This document shows, one piece after another, positions 8,672 to 16,880 of a stretch of DNA of 64,000 nt. The translations under genes and the position numbers were made by a program. This DNA is from Sporosarcina sp. 6E9. Its GTDB lineage: Bacteria; Bacillota; Bacilli; Bacillales_A; Planococcaceae. The stretch spans positions 1 to 64,000 of the forward strand of contig NZ_JAGEMN010000002.1 in assembly GCF_017921835.1 (NCBI RefSeq). The letters run 5' to 3'. Every line of letters begins with the position of its first letter. Within the stretch, counting starts at the first letter, position 1. The notes below the pieces were generated by a model. The model saw only the letters and a program-made list of their open reading frames with translations, was not told the DNA's origin and made no database searches.

Positions 8672-9175
8672 ATGTCGAGTGAAAAATGGTTTGATGACTA
8701 TTTTGGTGCCGTTTATAGTTATATTTTATTGCTAGTCAAAGATCCGCATACTGCAGAGGATTTAACACAAGAGACATTTTTGAAAGTTGTTGCGAGTGAA
8801 CAACAATTCAAAGGCCAATCATCCGTTAAAACATGGATTTTCCGGATTGCGTATACGACAACGATAAGTTATTTCAGAAAGAAAAACCCTTTAACGTATT
8901 TTATCGATTTAAATATGCTCAAAGACGATACCTCTCCGGAGAAAATTGCGCTTCTTAATTCGCAGCAAAAGCAATTTTATGAGGCACTTCGTGTATTAAA
9001 GCCTAGCTACCGGCAAGTGATTATATTGCGAAGGATACAAGGCTTTTCCACAATAGAAACGTCGTCCATTCTGAATTGGTCAGAAGGGAAAGTAAAAATG
9101 AGTCTGTCACGGGCACTCGCCGCATTTAAAAAGGAATTGGAGAAAGGAGGATTTACAAATGAATCACTTATCTGA
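8672..9175 (+). CDS. ECF-type RNA polymerase sigma factor
   Basis: A 167-residue group IV sigma factor. Region 2 includes YSYILLLVKDPHTAEDLTQE and FKVVASEQQF-like sequence; region 4 holds LKPSYRQVIILRRIQGFSTIE with the helix-turn-helix through ILNWSEGKVKMSLSRAL. The ATG at 8672 has GAGGTG 6 nt upstream; an in-frame GTG at 8663 overlaps that site. The next gene overlaps by 17 bp and encodes a one-helix protein, the usual sigma/anti-sigma arrangement. Its regulon cannot be read from the window. Confidence 0.9.
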   Translation: MSSEKWFDDYFGAVYSYILLLVKDPHTAEDLTQETFLKVVASEQQFKGQSSVKTWIFRIAYTTTISYFRKKNPLTYFIDLNMLKDDTSPEKIALLNSQQKQFYEALRVLKPSYRQVIILRRIQGFSTIETSSILNWSEGKVKMSLSRALAAFKKELEKGGFTNESLI

Positions 9176-9782
9176 TGATGACATTACGAAAGGCTTGGAA
9201 ACGCTTGGTCAATCATTTCACCCCTCTGTTACACAGAAAGAAAATTCACGCCGCCATATTTTCCAACCGAACCAGCGCCAACTAGGATTTAACATTCAAT
9301 CCTGGCTTCCAACGATCGTTTCGATTGTTGTTTTATTCTTAGTCGGTATTGGTGTTTTCGTTTTAATCAACAATGAAAGTTATATAGGTACAGGTGAGTC
9401 TTCCGTAAACGGAGGTCTGATAACGGATGTCACGGCTTCTTGGGATGAAACCCTATTAAAACAAACGAGTACAACAAGCCCTACTAATTTTGAAATTTTA
9501 TTCAGCAAAGGCTCACTTATCGTTTATGATCGATTCCAAAGTTTTGGTTTTGAGTACAACCCAGACCTAGGTGAAGAAGAGGCGTTGACGAAATATAAGA
9601 TAAATGAATCGTCTTTAAAGGCGGGAGAGTTTACCAATTATCGTGTTAAAAAGAATGATAATATGTATACGATTGAGGTAACTGGCAAGCAGGGATTCAC
9701 TTATACATTGAAAAAAGTGGCGCCTAGAAAATATGTAGGTGAAGAAGGTATTGAATATTCGACTGGAACTTATGTAGATTAA
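9159..9782 (+). CDS. Membrane-anchored anti-sigma factor (predicted)
   Basis: A 207-residue protein starting inside the sigma gene behind AAAGGAGGATTTACAA. The N-terminal ~45 residues would face the cytoplasm and bind the sigma factor. One hydrophobic helix (about 49-71, LPTIVSIVVLFLVGIGVFVLI) leads to an extracellular domain of about 135 residues. No zinc-binding HxxxCxxC anti-sigma motif is seen, so this is not a ZAS-type factor. The role is inferred from translational coupling and topology. Confidence 0.7.
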   Translation: MNHLSDDDITKGLETLGQSFHPSVTQKENSRRHIFQPNQRQLGFNIQSWLPTIVSIVVLFLVGIGVFVLINNESYIGTGESSVNGGLITDVTASWDETLLKQTSTTSPTNFEILFSKGSLIVYDRFQSFGFEYNPDLGEEEALTKYKINESSLKAGEFTNYRVKKNDNMYTIEVTGKQGFTYTLKKVAPRKYVGEEGIEYSTGTYVD

Positions 9783-9794
9783 GCTTATTATGAA

Positions 9795-9829
9795 AAAAGC
9801 TGCCAACCCTCCTCAAAGGGTGACAGCTT
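9795..9829 (-). terminator. Intrinsic terminator of the antiporter gene
   Basis: Stem AAGCTG plus an ACCCT/AGGGT inner stem, with TTTTTT following on the minus strand. It lies between converging genes and may also stop the sigma operon. Confidence 0.75.
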
Positions 9830-9834
9830 CATCT

Positions 9835-11706
9835 TTATTTCGTAAATAATTCTTCAATTTTCTCAATCGGAATTTGCGATTCACCGTTTTCCACATCGAG
9901 TCTTTCTTTAACTTTCTCGATTGTTTTAGCAGGTGAGGTTAATGACATGATTGTATCCCCCGCTTGTGCTGACAATTCAACGTCTGGTGTGAAGAATTCT
10001 ATCGAATTGTCTGCACGCAAGATGTAAAGCAGGATTGATTTGTCATCGCGTTCGCGTAAATATTGGGTATAGCTATATTGTTTTGTAATTAATGTTTTTC
10101 GGATGACATGACCTGTGTTGATTCGGTCTTCAAGATCGTATATAGAGATGGCCGGTGTAAAGAGCGTCGCTCCGCCTGAGACTGTCGATGACATATTTTC
10201 ATGATTGAAATGAAATGCCGTTTGGTACAAGTGGTCACGACCGAAATCCGGTTCGAAGTCTTCGCAGACATGCGCATTGTACGTATCAATTTTCGACATC
10301 GCTAACATAAATCGATACGGCGTCAAATCCAGTTCATAATCAAGTTTTCTCGAGAGAATATCGCCGACGAAACTATTCAACCCTAACTTTCGGGCATGTG
10401 TTAACCCCGCCCATGTTCTGTCGATAATGATAACTTCATTGCCTGTTTCTATTACCGACTTCGCAAATTCAGCTGCAAATCGACTTCCCCCGACAATTAG
10501 AATTCCTGATTCTTCTGTCGTTGTTAAATTCAACTTTTTCGCGAGTGGTCCGATTGTAAATCCGTGAAGTACAACTGTAGAAAAAACAAGTGCGAACGTT
10601 AACGCAGTCAGTAGCTCCGCATCAGGATATCCCTGTTCTAATAATATAGTAGCAAAATAACCAGACACGGTTAGTGCCACGATACCGCGCGGTGCAATCC
10701 ATCCGACAAGCAATTTTTCTCTCGCCGTCAAATCAGTGCCAATCGTTGATATCCAAATCGACAATGGACGAACGATAAATAACATCGCAAGAACATATAG
10801 GATGATATTCGAGTTAAAAATTTCGATGAGCACTGTTGGATTTAACGAAGCCGTCAACATGACAAATATTCCGGAAATCAAGAGCACTGAAATATTCTCT
10901 TTGAAGTGACGGATTTCCCGGATTGACGTTAAATGCATATTCGCCATCGTCATCCCCATTGCTGTTACTGCAAGAAGTCCGGTTTGCGGCATGATTTCAT
11001 CCGAAAATACGAAAGTGAAAATTACGACCGCAAATAAAACAGGCGACTTTAAAAATTCCGGAACTCTTCCATGTTCAAAGGCAATCCCAAGAATCTGAGC
11101 CACGCCCCATCCCAAAATAACCGCAAAAATAGATGCTGCGAAGAATAATAGAAATGAGTTAAAGGTCACTTCCCCGTCTACGAATCGAATAAATTCGAAA
11201 GCAAAAACAGCTAGAAGTGCACCGAATGGATCAACAACTATCCCTTCCCATTTCAAAATCGCAGCGGGACGCGGTTTCAGTTTCGCTTGCCTTAGAAGCG
11301 GCAAAATTACCGTCGGGCCAGTAACGATGAATAAGCCCCCGATAATAAATGAAACGGATAACGACAATCCAGCTACATAATGTGCTGCTAGTGAACCAGC
11401 AATCCAGGCAATAAATGCACCGATTGTTATGATTCGCAGCACCGGTTTATTGAATCCTCTAATTTCTTTAAAATCGAGGTTTAAACTTCCTTCGAATAAA
11501 ATGAGCGCTACCGCAAATGTGATGATTGGACCAAATAAATCTCCCATACTTTCCTGCGGGTTTATTAATCCGAAAATCGGACCGACTAGAAGCCCTGCCA
11601 CTGACATGACAACAATTGCCGGCATTCGGAATCTCCACGCTACCCATTGCGACAATATGCCGATCAGAACGACGAGCATTAAGTCAAACAATAATGAATC
11701 AAACAA
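9835..11706 (-). CDS. Na+/H+ antiporter (CPA1) with cytosolic TrkA-type domains
   Basis: A 623-residue monovalent cation:proton antiporter. The N-terminal ~400 residues form about 12-13 membrane segments with the CPA signature GGLFIVTGPTVILPLL and an acidic residue pair region WEGIVVDPFGALLAV. A Rossmann-type RCK/TrkA-N domain follows (ILIVGGSRFAAEFAKSVIE, then EVIIIDR), and a TrkA-C-like domain ends the protein. Expected roles are pH and sodium homeostasis with regulation by a nucleotide. TTG start behind GAGGAGG at 7 nt. Stands alone between a terminator and a divergent gene. Confidence 0.88.
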   Translation of the reverse strand: MFDSLLFDLMLVVLIGILSQWVAWRFRMPAIVVMSVAGLLVGPIFGLINPQESMGDLFGPIITFAVALILFEGSLNLDFKEIRGFNKPVLRIITIGAFIAWIAGSLAAHYVAGLSLSVSFIIGGLFIVTGPTVILPLLRQAKLKPRPAAILKWEGIVVDPFGALLAVFAFEFIRFVDGEVTFNSFLLFFAASIFAVILGWGVAQILGIAFEHGRVPEFLKSPVLFAVVIFTFVFSDEIMPQTGLLAVTAMGMTMANMHLTSIREIRHFKENISVLLISGIFVMLTASLNPTVLIEIFNSNIILYVLAMLFIVRPLSIWISTIGTDLTAREKLLVGWIAPRGIVALTVSGYFATILLEQGYPDAELLTALTFALVFSTVVLHGFTIGPLAKKLNLTTTEESGILIVGGSRFAAEFAKSVIETGNEVIIIDRTWAGLTHARKLGLNSFVGDILSRKLDYELDLTPYRFMLAMSKIDTYNAHVCEDFEPDFGRDHLYQTAFHFNHENMSSTVSGGATLFTPAISIYDLEDRINTGHVIRKTLITKQYSYTQYLRERDDKSILLYILRADNSIEFFTPDVELSAQAGDTIMSLTSPAKTIEKVKERLDVENGESQIPIEKIEELFTK

Positions 11707-11840
11707 CGGGTCCCCTCCTCATGTCCTGAATGAAATAACTAGTTTAACACAATATTAGTTCTGTACAACCCCAAAAATACATAAATTATTTTTTCTAACC
11801 ATACGATAAAGAGATAATAAAAACGTTTGGATTAGGAAGG

Positions 11841-12902
11841 ATGATTCCAATAGACAAACTACCGCAATTGATGATCGCTTTTTACATTCAGGACACGGAA
11901 GGAAAAGGGACATACCCTATTCGACGGGCAAAAGTCCTTGCAGAGGCATTACCCGATACAATTGAAATTATATTTATTCTTAAAAAAGGATCTCACCCTG
12001 CCCCTGAAGGATTTAAAACCATCTCACTTAAAAATAGTTCAGAGTTAGTTAGCATTCTTGAAAAGACCAGACCGAATCTGCTCGTTCGCGATAGCGGATC
12101 CACAACACAAGAAGAAGTTGATAAGATTCGTAAAATCGTTCCTTCAATCATCCATTTTGATGATTTCGGAGGCGGCGGTGAGTTGGCCGACATGGTTATT
12201 CAAACGCTTTACACGGAAAGCAATGATAAACCGCATGAGCATTACGTTGTCGGACCGGAAACTTTTATCGCAGATGAACAAGTGTCTTCATTTAAACATA
12301 TTGGATTGGGGAAATCACCTACTCGCCCTCTCCCGCATCTCGTCATCACATTTGGCGATGAAGATTTAGGTAACTTGACGTACCGTGCACTTCGCCATAT
12401 GTTGCAGTTACAGATTCCACTTAAGGTTACCGTGCTTTTAGGTGAAAACTATAAGCACGACAAAACCGAACTACGGATAATGGCGTTGGGAAGACGGAAT
12501 ACATTCATCAAAGAACAACCTGCCTCATTAGCTGAATTTTTATCTACGGCGGATGTAATTCTTTGTGCTTCAGGCTATTTGCCATATGAAATCGCAGTTA
12601 TGGGCATTCCATGTATTGTGTTGGCGCAAAATGATTTTGAAACCGCATTGGATTTCCCAAAGGAAAAACATGGCTTTGTCCATCTTGGACCGGGAAGAAA
12701 AATTAAGCAATCGAGTCTACTAAATGCAATCATGGAGCCGCTACTTCACGATCCACTTAGGCGGAAAGCGATTGAGCGTCAAGTTGCGCTTAATCTAGGA
12801 GAAGGTAAAGAAATGGTCTGCGAGGCAATTCTTTACCTTCTCGAATATCCGAAGCGAAGCACCCTGAAAAAGACAGGAAAAAGTACCTCCGATATGATAT
12901 AG
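11841..12902 (+). CDS. SpsG/PseG-like GT-B nucleotide-sugar enzyme
   Basis: A 353-residue protein resembling the C-terminal GT-B half of spore-coat polysaccharide protein SpsG and the UDP-sugar hydrolase PseG. The N-terminal half shows EGKGTYPIRRAKVLAEAL in place of the usual G-x-GH-x-R start, and a DDFGGGGELADMVI segment. The C-terminal half has the acceptor or nucleotide-binding stretch STADVILCASGYLPYEIAVMGIP. No other sugar genes are nearby, so the substrate is unknown. The ribosome binding site (AGGAAGG) abuts the ATG with almost no spacing, making the exact start uncertain. Promoter sequence was not identified. Confidence 0.65.
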   Translation: MIPIDKLPQLMIAFYIQDTEGKGTYPIRRAKVLAEALPDTIEIIFILKKGSHPAPEGFKTISLKNSSELVSILEKTRPNLLVRDSGSTTQEEVDKIRKIVPSIIHFDDFGGGGELADMVIQTLYTESNDKPHEHYVVGPETFIADEQVSSFKHIGLGKSPTRPLPHLVITFGDEDLGNLTYRALRHMLQLQIPLKVTVLLGENYKHDKTELRIMALGRRNTFIKEQPASLAEFLSTADVILCASGYLPYEIAVMGIPCIVLAQNDFETALDFPKEKHGFVHLGPGRKIKQSSLLNAIMEPLLHDPLRRKAIERQVALNLGEGKEMVCEAILYLLEYPKRSTLKKTGKSTSDMI

Positions 12903-12928
12903 TTGGGAAAAAGATAGGAGTTTTTCCC

Positions 12929-13117
12929 ATGGATAAAAAACAAATCGAACGAGAAATCGCAGAGCTGAAAATGGAATATGTCAATTTACAAGGTGACATC
13001 GAAAAGCTAGAATCTGTCGGTCAAAATAGATTCGTAGCCAAATCCGAAGTCCGCCTGGGCGCAATGGAAGAGAAACTTGCGATGTTGAATAAAAAACTTG
13101 CTGAATTTGAATCATGA
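12929..13117 (+). CDS. SE1832-family small coiled-coil protein
   Basis: A 62-residue protein made almost wholly of charged helix: EREIAELKMEYVNLQGDIEKLES, then a short break, then AMEEKLAMLNKKLAEF. This helix-turn-helix hairpin matches the small SE1832 family of Firmicutes as I recall it; function unknown. ATG with AGGAG upstream; 26 bp after the glycosyltransferase stop, so probably cotranscribed, and closed by its own terminator. Confidence 0.75.
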   Translation: MDKKQIEREIAELKMEYVNLQGDIEKLESVGQNRFVAKSEVRLGAMEEKLAMLNKKLAEFES

Positions 13118-13126
13118 TATGATGTA

Positions 13127-13155
13127 AAAGTCGCCTCCTGTAGGCGACTTTTTTT
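13127..13155 (+). terminator. Intrinsic terminator after the SE1832-like gene
   Basis: Perfect stem AAGTCGCC/GGCGACTT with a 7-nt loop, followed by TTTTT. The array at 13178 begins about 23 bp downstream. Confidence 0.85.
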
Positions 13156-13177
13156 GATTACGATTGTTGTTTTAATT

Positions 13178-13248
13178 TTGCTTGCAGTTATTGCGGTTTG
13201 CTTGCACTTATATGATTTTGCTTGCAAGTCGGGACTTTCCACCTGCAT
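13178..13248 (+). repeat. TTTGCTTGCA array, copy 2 (three units, 20-bp spacing)
   Basis: GCTTGCA cores start at 13180, 13200 and 13220, each preceded by TTT. The last unit continues as TTGCAAGTCGGGACTTTCCA, the tail shared with copies 1 and 3. The array lies between the terminator at 13127-13155 and the 3' end of the converging PLD gene. Confidence 0.85.
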
Positions 13249-13283
13249 CATTTAGGGTAATCAACAGAACTACTTAATCCTTC

Positions 13284-14720
13284 TTAGTATGTCGTTAACT
13301 TAAAAAGTTTCTGCAACCAAATAATACTTCGTTGTAAAAACGTAAAGTCGTCTTGATACGTTTCGAAGTCGACGGTGTATAGGGCATCTTCGTTTTTCCA
13401 TAGTCTCGCAAAGTAAGTATCGATGTCTTGAACGAGTTCGCTGTCATTTGGTGCGATGACGCGAAGGTTTGATTCCAAGTTATAGTTATTTAATGCGCGT
13501 TCAGTTAAATTTGCGGCGCCGTTGAAAATGTATGTTTTATCAGCGGTTTGAATGACGACGAGCTTTGTATGATATTGACCGACTACTGTGTTGTACCAGC
13601 GAATATCAATATTTCCATCCGAGTCTTCCCGCATTCTTTGTGCAACGGGCCGATTTGGAAGACCCGTTTTTTCCCTGCCGAACGAGTTTTTGTTAGGGTC
13701 TAATATCATGTTCACCTCTACCCCACGATTTGCTGCATTTACAAGTGCTTCTACCAATTGTTCTTCGGCAATGAAAAACATTCCAAGTAAAATTCGATCG
13801 CCTTTTTGCGCTCTTGCGATATCGCCTAGCATGGCGTCGAGTATTTTCTTCTCTGTTATATATTGGGCTTGGTATTTCCCGTCCGTTTTTTCTTCGACTT
13901 TTACTCGCGGCAATGTGCCGCCATTCGTATAGTTCACCACTGCCTCTTCAGCTTCTAATATATCGTTTAAAACCGACCCTTTTACTTTCATCGCGACATT
14001 TCCGTGAAAACCACTCGCGTTATGGGGATTTGAAGAGGTTACGATGGCCTCTTTATCCGTGACAATAGCTTTTCTATGATTTGCTTTTATATTCAATAAC
14101 GTCATATAGGATGCAAGTGTCATTTTCGGGGCTTCGCTTGCCATTGCGTTGGGAATCCACCCTTTCCCTTTCACGTCCATCCATCTGAAAATTGTTCGAT
14201 AAAGTCCTGAATATACGGGTGTTGAATCACGAAGCTGATCTAAGTCTGTGTATACGACATCTATGCCGGCATCTTCCATTTGATCGAACCATTTAATTTC
14301 ATAGGAACCATATCCTGTGTTAACCGGGTCTGTGATGAAGGTGATTGGCATTTTCGGATTCATTTCTTTTTTCTTTACTAAATTCGCAGTCAATGTCTCT
14401 ACATTTTTCGGAAATTCAATGTCTTCGTCTGAATAATGATCGAAGAGGAAAAAGTCCAGAACGATGAATTGCTCGGCATCTTCAATTAATTGGTTCACTT
14501 CATCGAAGATATGTAGTTCATGTTGCATGTCGTCTCCATCTTCATTTTGCGCATATGTTAAATCTATAATCATCTGTACGTCGTCTGTATAATGTAATTT
14601 TCCTTCGTATATGAGACCAGGCGGTAAAGGCTTATATGTATGCCATAATATCGTTGCGATGTATATGGGAAATAATACGCCTATACTTCCAAGTATTATT
14701 TTCTTTTTCTTCGTTTGCAC
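13284..14720 (-). CDS. Phospholipase D-like protein with N-terminal membrane anchor
   Basis: A 478-residue member of the PLD/cardiolipin-synthase superfamily. An uncleaved anchor or signal helix covers about residues 6-26, putting the catalytic part outside the membrane. Motif 1 is a proper HxKx4D (HRKAIVTD), followed by SSNPHNASGFHGN. Motif 2 reads HTKLVVIQ, with glutamine where aspartate is expected, followed by NGAANLTERALNNYNLE. Substrate unknown; cardiolipin synthesis is possible, but the degenerate second motif argues for caution. GTG start behind GGAG at 8 nt. It follows the ECF sigma gene but a terminator separates them. Confidence 0.8.
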   Translation of the reverse strand: MQTKKKKIILGSIGVLFPIYIATILWHTYKPLPPGLIYEGKLHYTDDVQMIIDLTYAQNEDGDDMQHELHIFDEVNQLIEDAEQFIVLDFFLFDHYSDEDIEFPKNVETLTANLVKKKEMNPKMPITFITDPVNTGYGSYEIKWFDQMEDAGIDVVYTDLDQLRDSTPVYSGLYRTIFRWMDVKGKGWIPNAMASEAPKMTLASYMTLLNIKANHRKAIVTDKEAIVTSSNPHNASGFHGNVAMKVKGSVLNDILEAEEAVVNYTNGGTLPRVKVEEKTDGKYQAQYITEKKILDAMLGDIARAQKGDRILLGMFFIAEEQLVEALVNAANRGVEVNMILDPNKNSFGREKTGLPNRPVAQRMREDSDGNIDIRWYNTVVGQYHTKLVVIQTADKTYIFNGAANLTERALNNYNLESNLRVIAPNDSELVQDIDTYFARLWKNEDALYTVDFETYQDDFTFLQRSIIWLQKLFKLTTY

Positions 14721-14795
14721 TTAAACATCTCCGCTCCAAAACTATAGTTAGTGGATATGTTCCCCTTGAAGTTCGTGCATAAACAAATCGCAAAC

Positions 14796-14824
14796 AAAAA
14801 ACACAGCCGTTGAATGGGCTGTGT
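14796..14824 (-). terminator. Intrinsic terminator of the orphan ECF sigma gene
   Basis: On the minus strand ACACAGCC/GGCTGTGT forms a stem with an 8-nt loop and a following TTTTTTG. Confidence 0.85.
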
Positions 14825-14827
14825 TTG

Positions 14828-15373
14828 TTAGGCTATTACATATTCGTATGCTGCTTTGTCTTCTACCAATAATTCTTTCAAGTATTTTCTTGCACGAAAT
14901 AGTCGAGATTTAACTGTTCCGATGGAAACTTTCATTTCTTCCGCAATTTCATTGAGTGAATACTGATAGACGTAGAAATATTCGAGTGTTGTTTTATAGA
15001 TTTCATCTAATTTATCAATTTTCTGTCGTACGATTGACTGGATATCATTTTGTTCAACAATTTCACCAGGCGTTAATGTATTACTTGGAACCAAATCGAG
15101 GATTGGAACGTCAAGTGTAGGTGGTTGGTTCATCACATGTTCGCTATGCCTTACATTTTTTCGGTAGCGATCACGGAACGTATTCATACAGATGGTCGTA
15201 AGCCATCCTTTTAAATGATCAATCGTATCCAATCGATCACTGTAACGAATCACTTTAACCCAGACGTCCTGCATGACGTCTTCAGCTTCTTCTTTATTTC
15301 GCGTTAATTTTAAACATAGATGATAGATATACCGACCGTATTCTTCATACAAGTCATCAAGATTATTCTTCAT
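14828..15373 (-). CDS. ECF-type sigma factor without a neighbouring anti-sigma gene
   Basis: A 181-residue group IV sigma factor. Region 2 reads YHLCLKLTRNKEEAEDVMQDVWVK and region 4 carries a clear helix-turn-helix (YSLNEIAEEMKVSIGTVKSRLFRARKYL). The frame stays open upstream to ATG and TTG codons near 15439 and 15457. I choose the ATG at 15373 because a SigX-like promoter (15438-15464) would start transcription inside that extension. The ribosome binding site, AGGGG about 11 nt away, is weak. The downstream gene is PLD-like and lies beyond a terminator, so no anti-sigma factor is encoded here. Confidence 0.82.
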   Translation of the reverse strand: MKNNLDDLYEEYGRYIYHLCLKLTRNKEEAEDVMQDVWVKVIRYSDRLDTIDHLKGWLTTICMNTFRDRYRKNVRHSEHVMNQPPTLDVPILDLVPSNTLTPGEIVEQNDIQSIVRQKIDKLDEIYKTTLEYFYVYQYSLNEIAEEMKVSIGTVKSRLFRARKYLKELLVEDKAAYEYVIA

Positions 15374-15437
15374 CACTACTGTCGCCCCTGTCTTTTTGCT
15401 ATTAACCTTATTATCAGCAATAAAGACAAATTGAACC

Positions 15438-15474
15438 ATCGTATTCTCTTTCAGCAATCTTACAAACTTGTAAG
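15438..15474 (-). promoter_or_regulatory. Predicted ECF autoregulatory promoter with a palindrome
   Basis: On the minus strand TGTAAG (15464-15459), exactly 17 nt, then CGAT (15441-15438). This fits the SigX-type consensus TGTAAC-N17-CGAC. The -35 lies in a 16-bp inverted repeat, CTTACAA-AC-TTGTAAG (15459-15474). Confidence 0.55.
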
Positions 15475-15482
15475 GTTAGAAA

Positions 15483-16715
15483 TTATTCTTCTCGTTCCGC
15501 CGTAATTGTCATGCGAATGATCCTAGTTCGATCCATTTCCTCTATTTCAAACCGCAAATTTTCATATGTAAATCGTTCGCCAGGTTCTGGCAAATGTCCA
15601 AGTTGTTGGAGAACAAATCCACCTATCGTTTCATGATCCGTCGGCAATTCAATCCCGATTAGTTCCATAGCATCTACAATTTCTAGTCGACCATGACATG
15701 TTAAAGAGTCATCTGTCTTTTCATATATCAGCACTTCATCTTCCATATCGGTTTCGTCTTCAATGTCTTGTCCAATCATTTCTTCGATAATATCTTCTTG
15801 CGTGACAATCCCAAGCGTTCCTCCGTATTCATCAAGCACAACGGCCATATGTTTTTTCTGCGAAAGCATCATTTTAAATACAGTTTCTACACTAGCTGTT
15901 TGAACGACATATATCATATCGCGGTCAATGAATTCTGCAAGCTTTCGTTCAGGCTCTAATGACCATTCGATAAACATTTTCGAATAAAACATCCCGACTA
16001 TGGAATCCATACTTTCCTCATATACCGGGTAGCGCGTGTAAAAAAATTCTAAAATGGTATCGCGGACTTCTTCGTAAGTGGCCGTAAGCGGTAAACCGAC
16101 GACATCCGTGCGATGGGTTTCAAGGACGTCCCAAACGTCTTTGTCTCGAAAGTCAAGAACTCCTTTTAACCTAAGCGTTTCGTCTTGTTCAAAGGTTCCC
16201 TCAATTGTTGCGAGGTCCACCATTGATCTAAGGTCTTCCTTCGTCAATGTCGCTTCCGTAACTGTTCCTTTTGAAATAATGCGGATGAAAACATTCGTAA
16301 ACATTGCAAGAAGCGCAGTGAGCGGTGTCAACATTTTGACCAGCAGCGAAACTGTCGGTGCGACCACATAGGCAACACGGTCTGCAAATGTTGCAGCAAT
16401 CGTCTTCGGCAACACTTCACCGAATACAATAATCACGGCCGTTAAAATACCAGTCCCAACGCCAACTTTCCAGCCTTTATCGATAAAAATCATCGTTACG
16501 ATTGTTGGCATCATTATATTGGAAATATTATTACCGATTAAGATCGCAGTTATCATTCGGTCCGGCTTCGAAATTAAATTGAGCAATTTTTTTGATCGCT
16601 CATCATCCTGATCAGCTCGAAGCTGGACCTTCATCCTATTTACTGCGGTAAGTGCCGTTTCGCTTCCCGAAAGAAAGAACGACATGATTAAAAAGAATCC
16701 GAGTGCGAAAAACAA
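15483..16715 (-). CDS. CNNM/CBS/CorC-domain membrane protein (hemolysin C family)
   Basis: A 410-residue protein with the order CNNM transmembrane domain (about 1-175, containing FFLSGSETALTAVNRMK and the GNNISNIMMP motif), a CBS pair (about 200-325), and a C-terminal CorC_HlyC transporter-associated domain (about 340-408, IGGFVLQQLGHLPEPGE). Relatives such as YhdP and MpfA handle magnesium or sodium export. The substrate here is unknown. TTG start behind AGGAGG at about 9 nt. No operon partner. Confidence 0.87.
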   Translation of the reverse strand: MFFALGFFLIMSFFLSGSETALTAVNRMKVQLRADQDDERSKKLLNLISKPDRMITAILIGNNISNIMMPTIVTMIFIDKGWKVGVGTGILTAVIIVFGEVLPKTIAATFADRVAYVVAPTVSLLVKMLTPLTALLAMFTNVFIRIISKGTVTEATLTKEDLRSMVDLATIEGTFEQDETLRLKGVLDFRDKDVWDVLETHRTDVVGLPLTATYEEVRDTILEFFYTRYPVYEESMDSIVGMFYSKMFIEWSLEPERKLAEFIDRDMIYVVQTASVETVFKMMLSQKKHMAVVLDEYGGTLGIVTQEDIIEEMIGQDIEDETDMEDEVLIYEKTDDSLTCHGRLEIVDAMELIGIELPTDHETIGGFVLQQLGHLPEPGERFTYENLRFEIEEMDRTRIIRMTITAEREE

Positions 16716-16880
16716 AACTATATTCCTCCTAGGGGTGTTTTTCTATGTATAAATTTGATTTTAGTTTATTTCCCCATATCATACCATAATTACAATCAAA
16801 CACATGACAATTTAACTTCATTTCACACAATTCTGCTATAATAATTTTAGAAGGTAAACTTATTGAAATGAGGGATTTGA

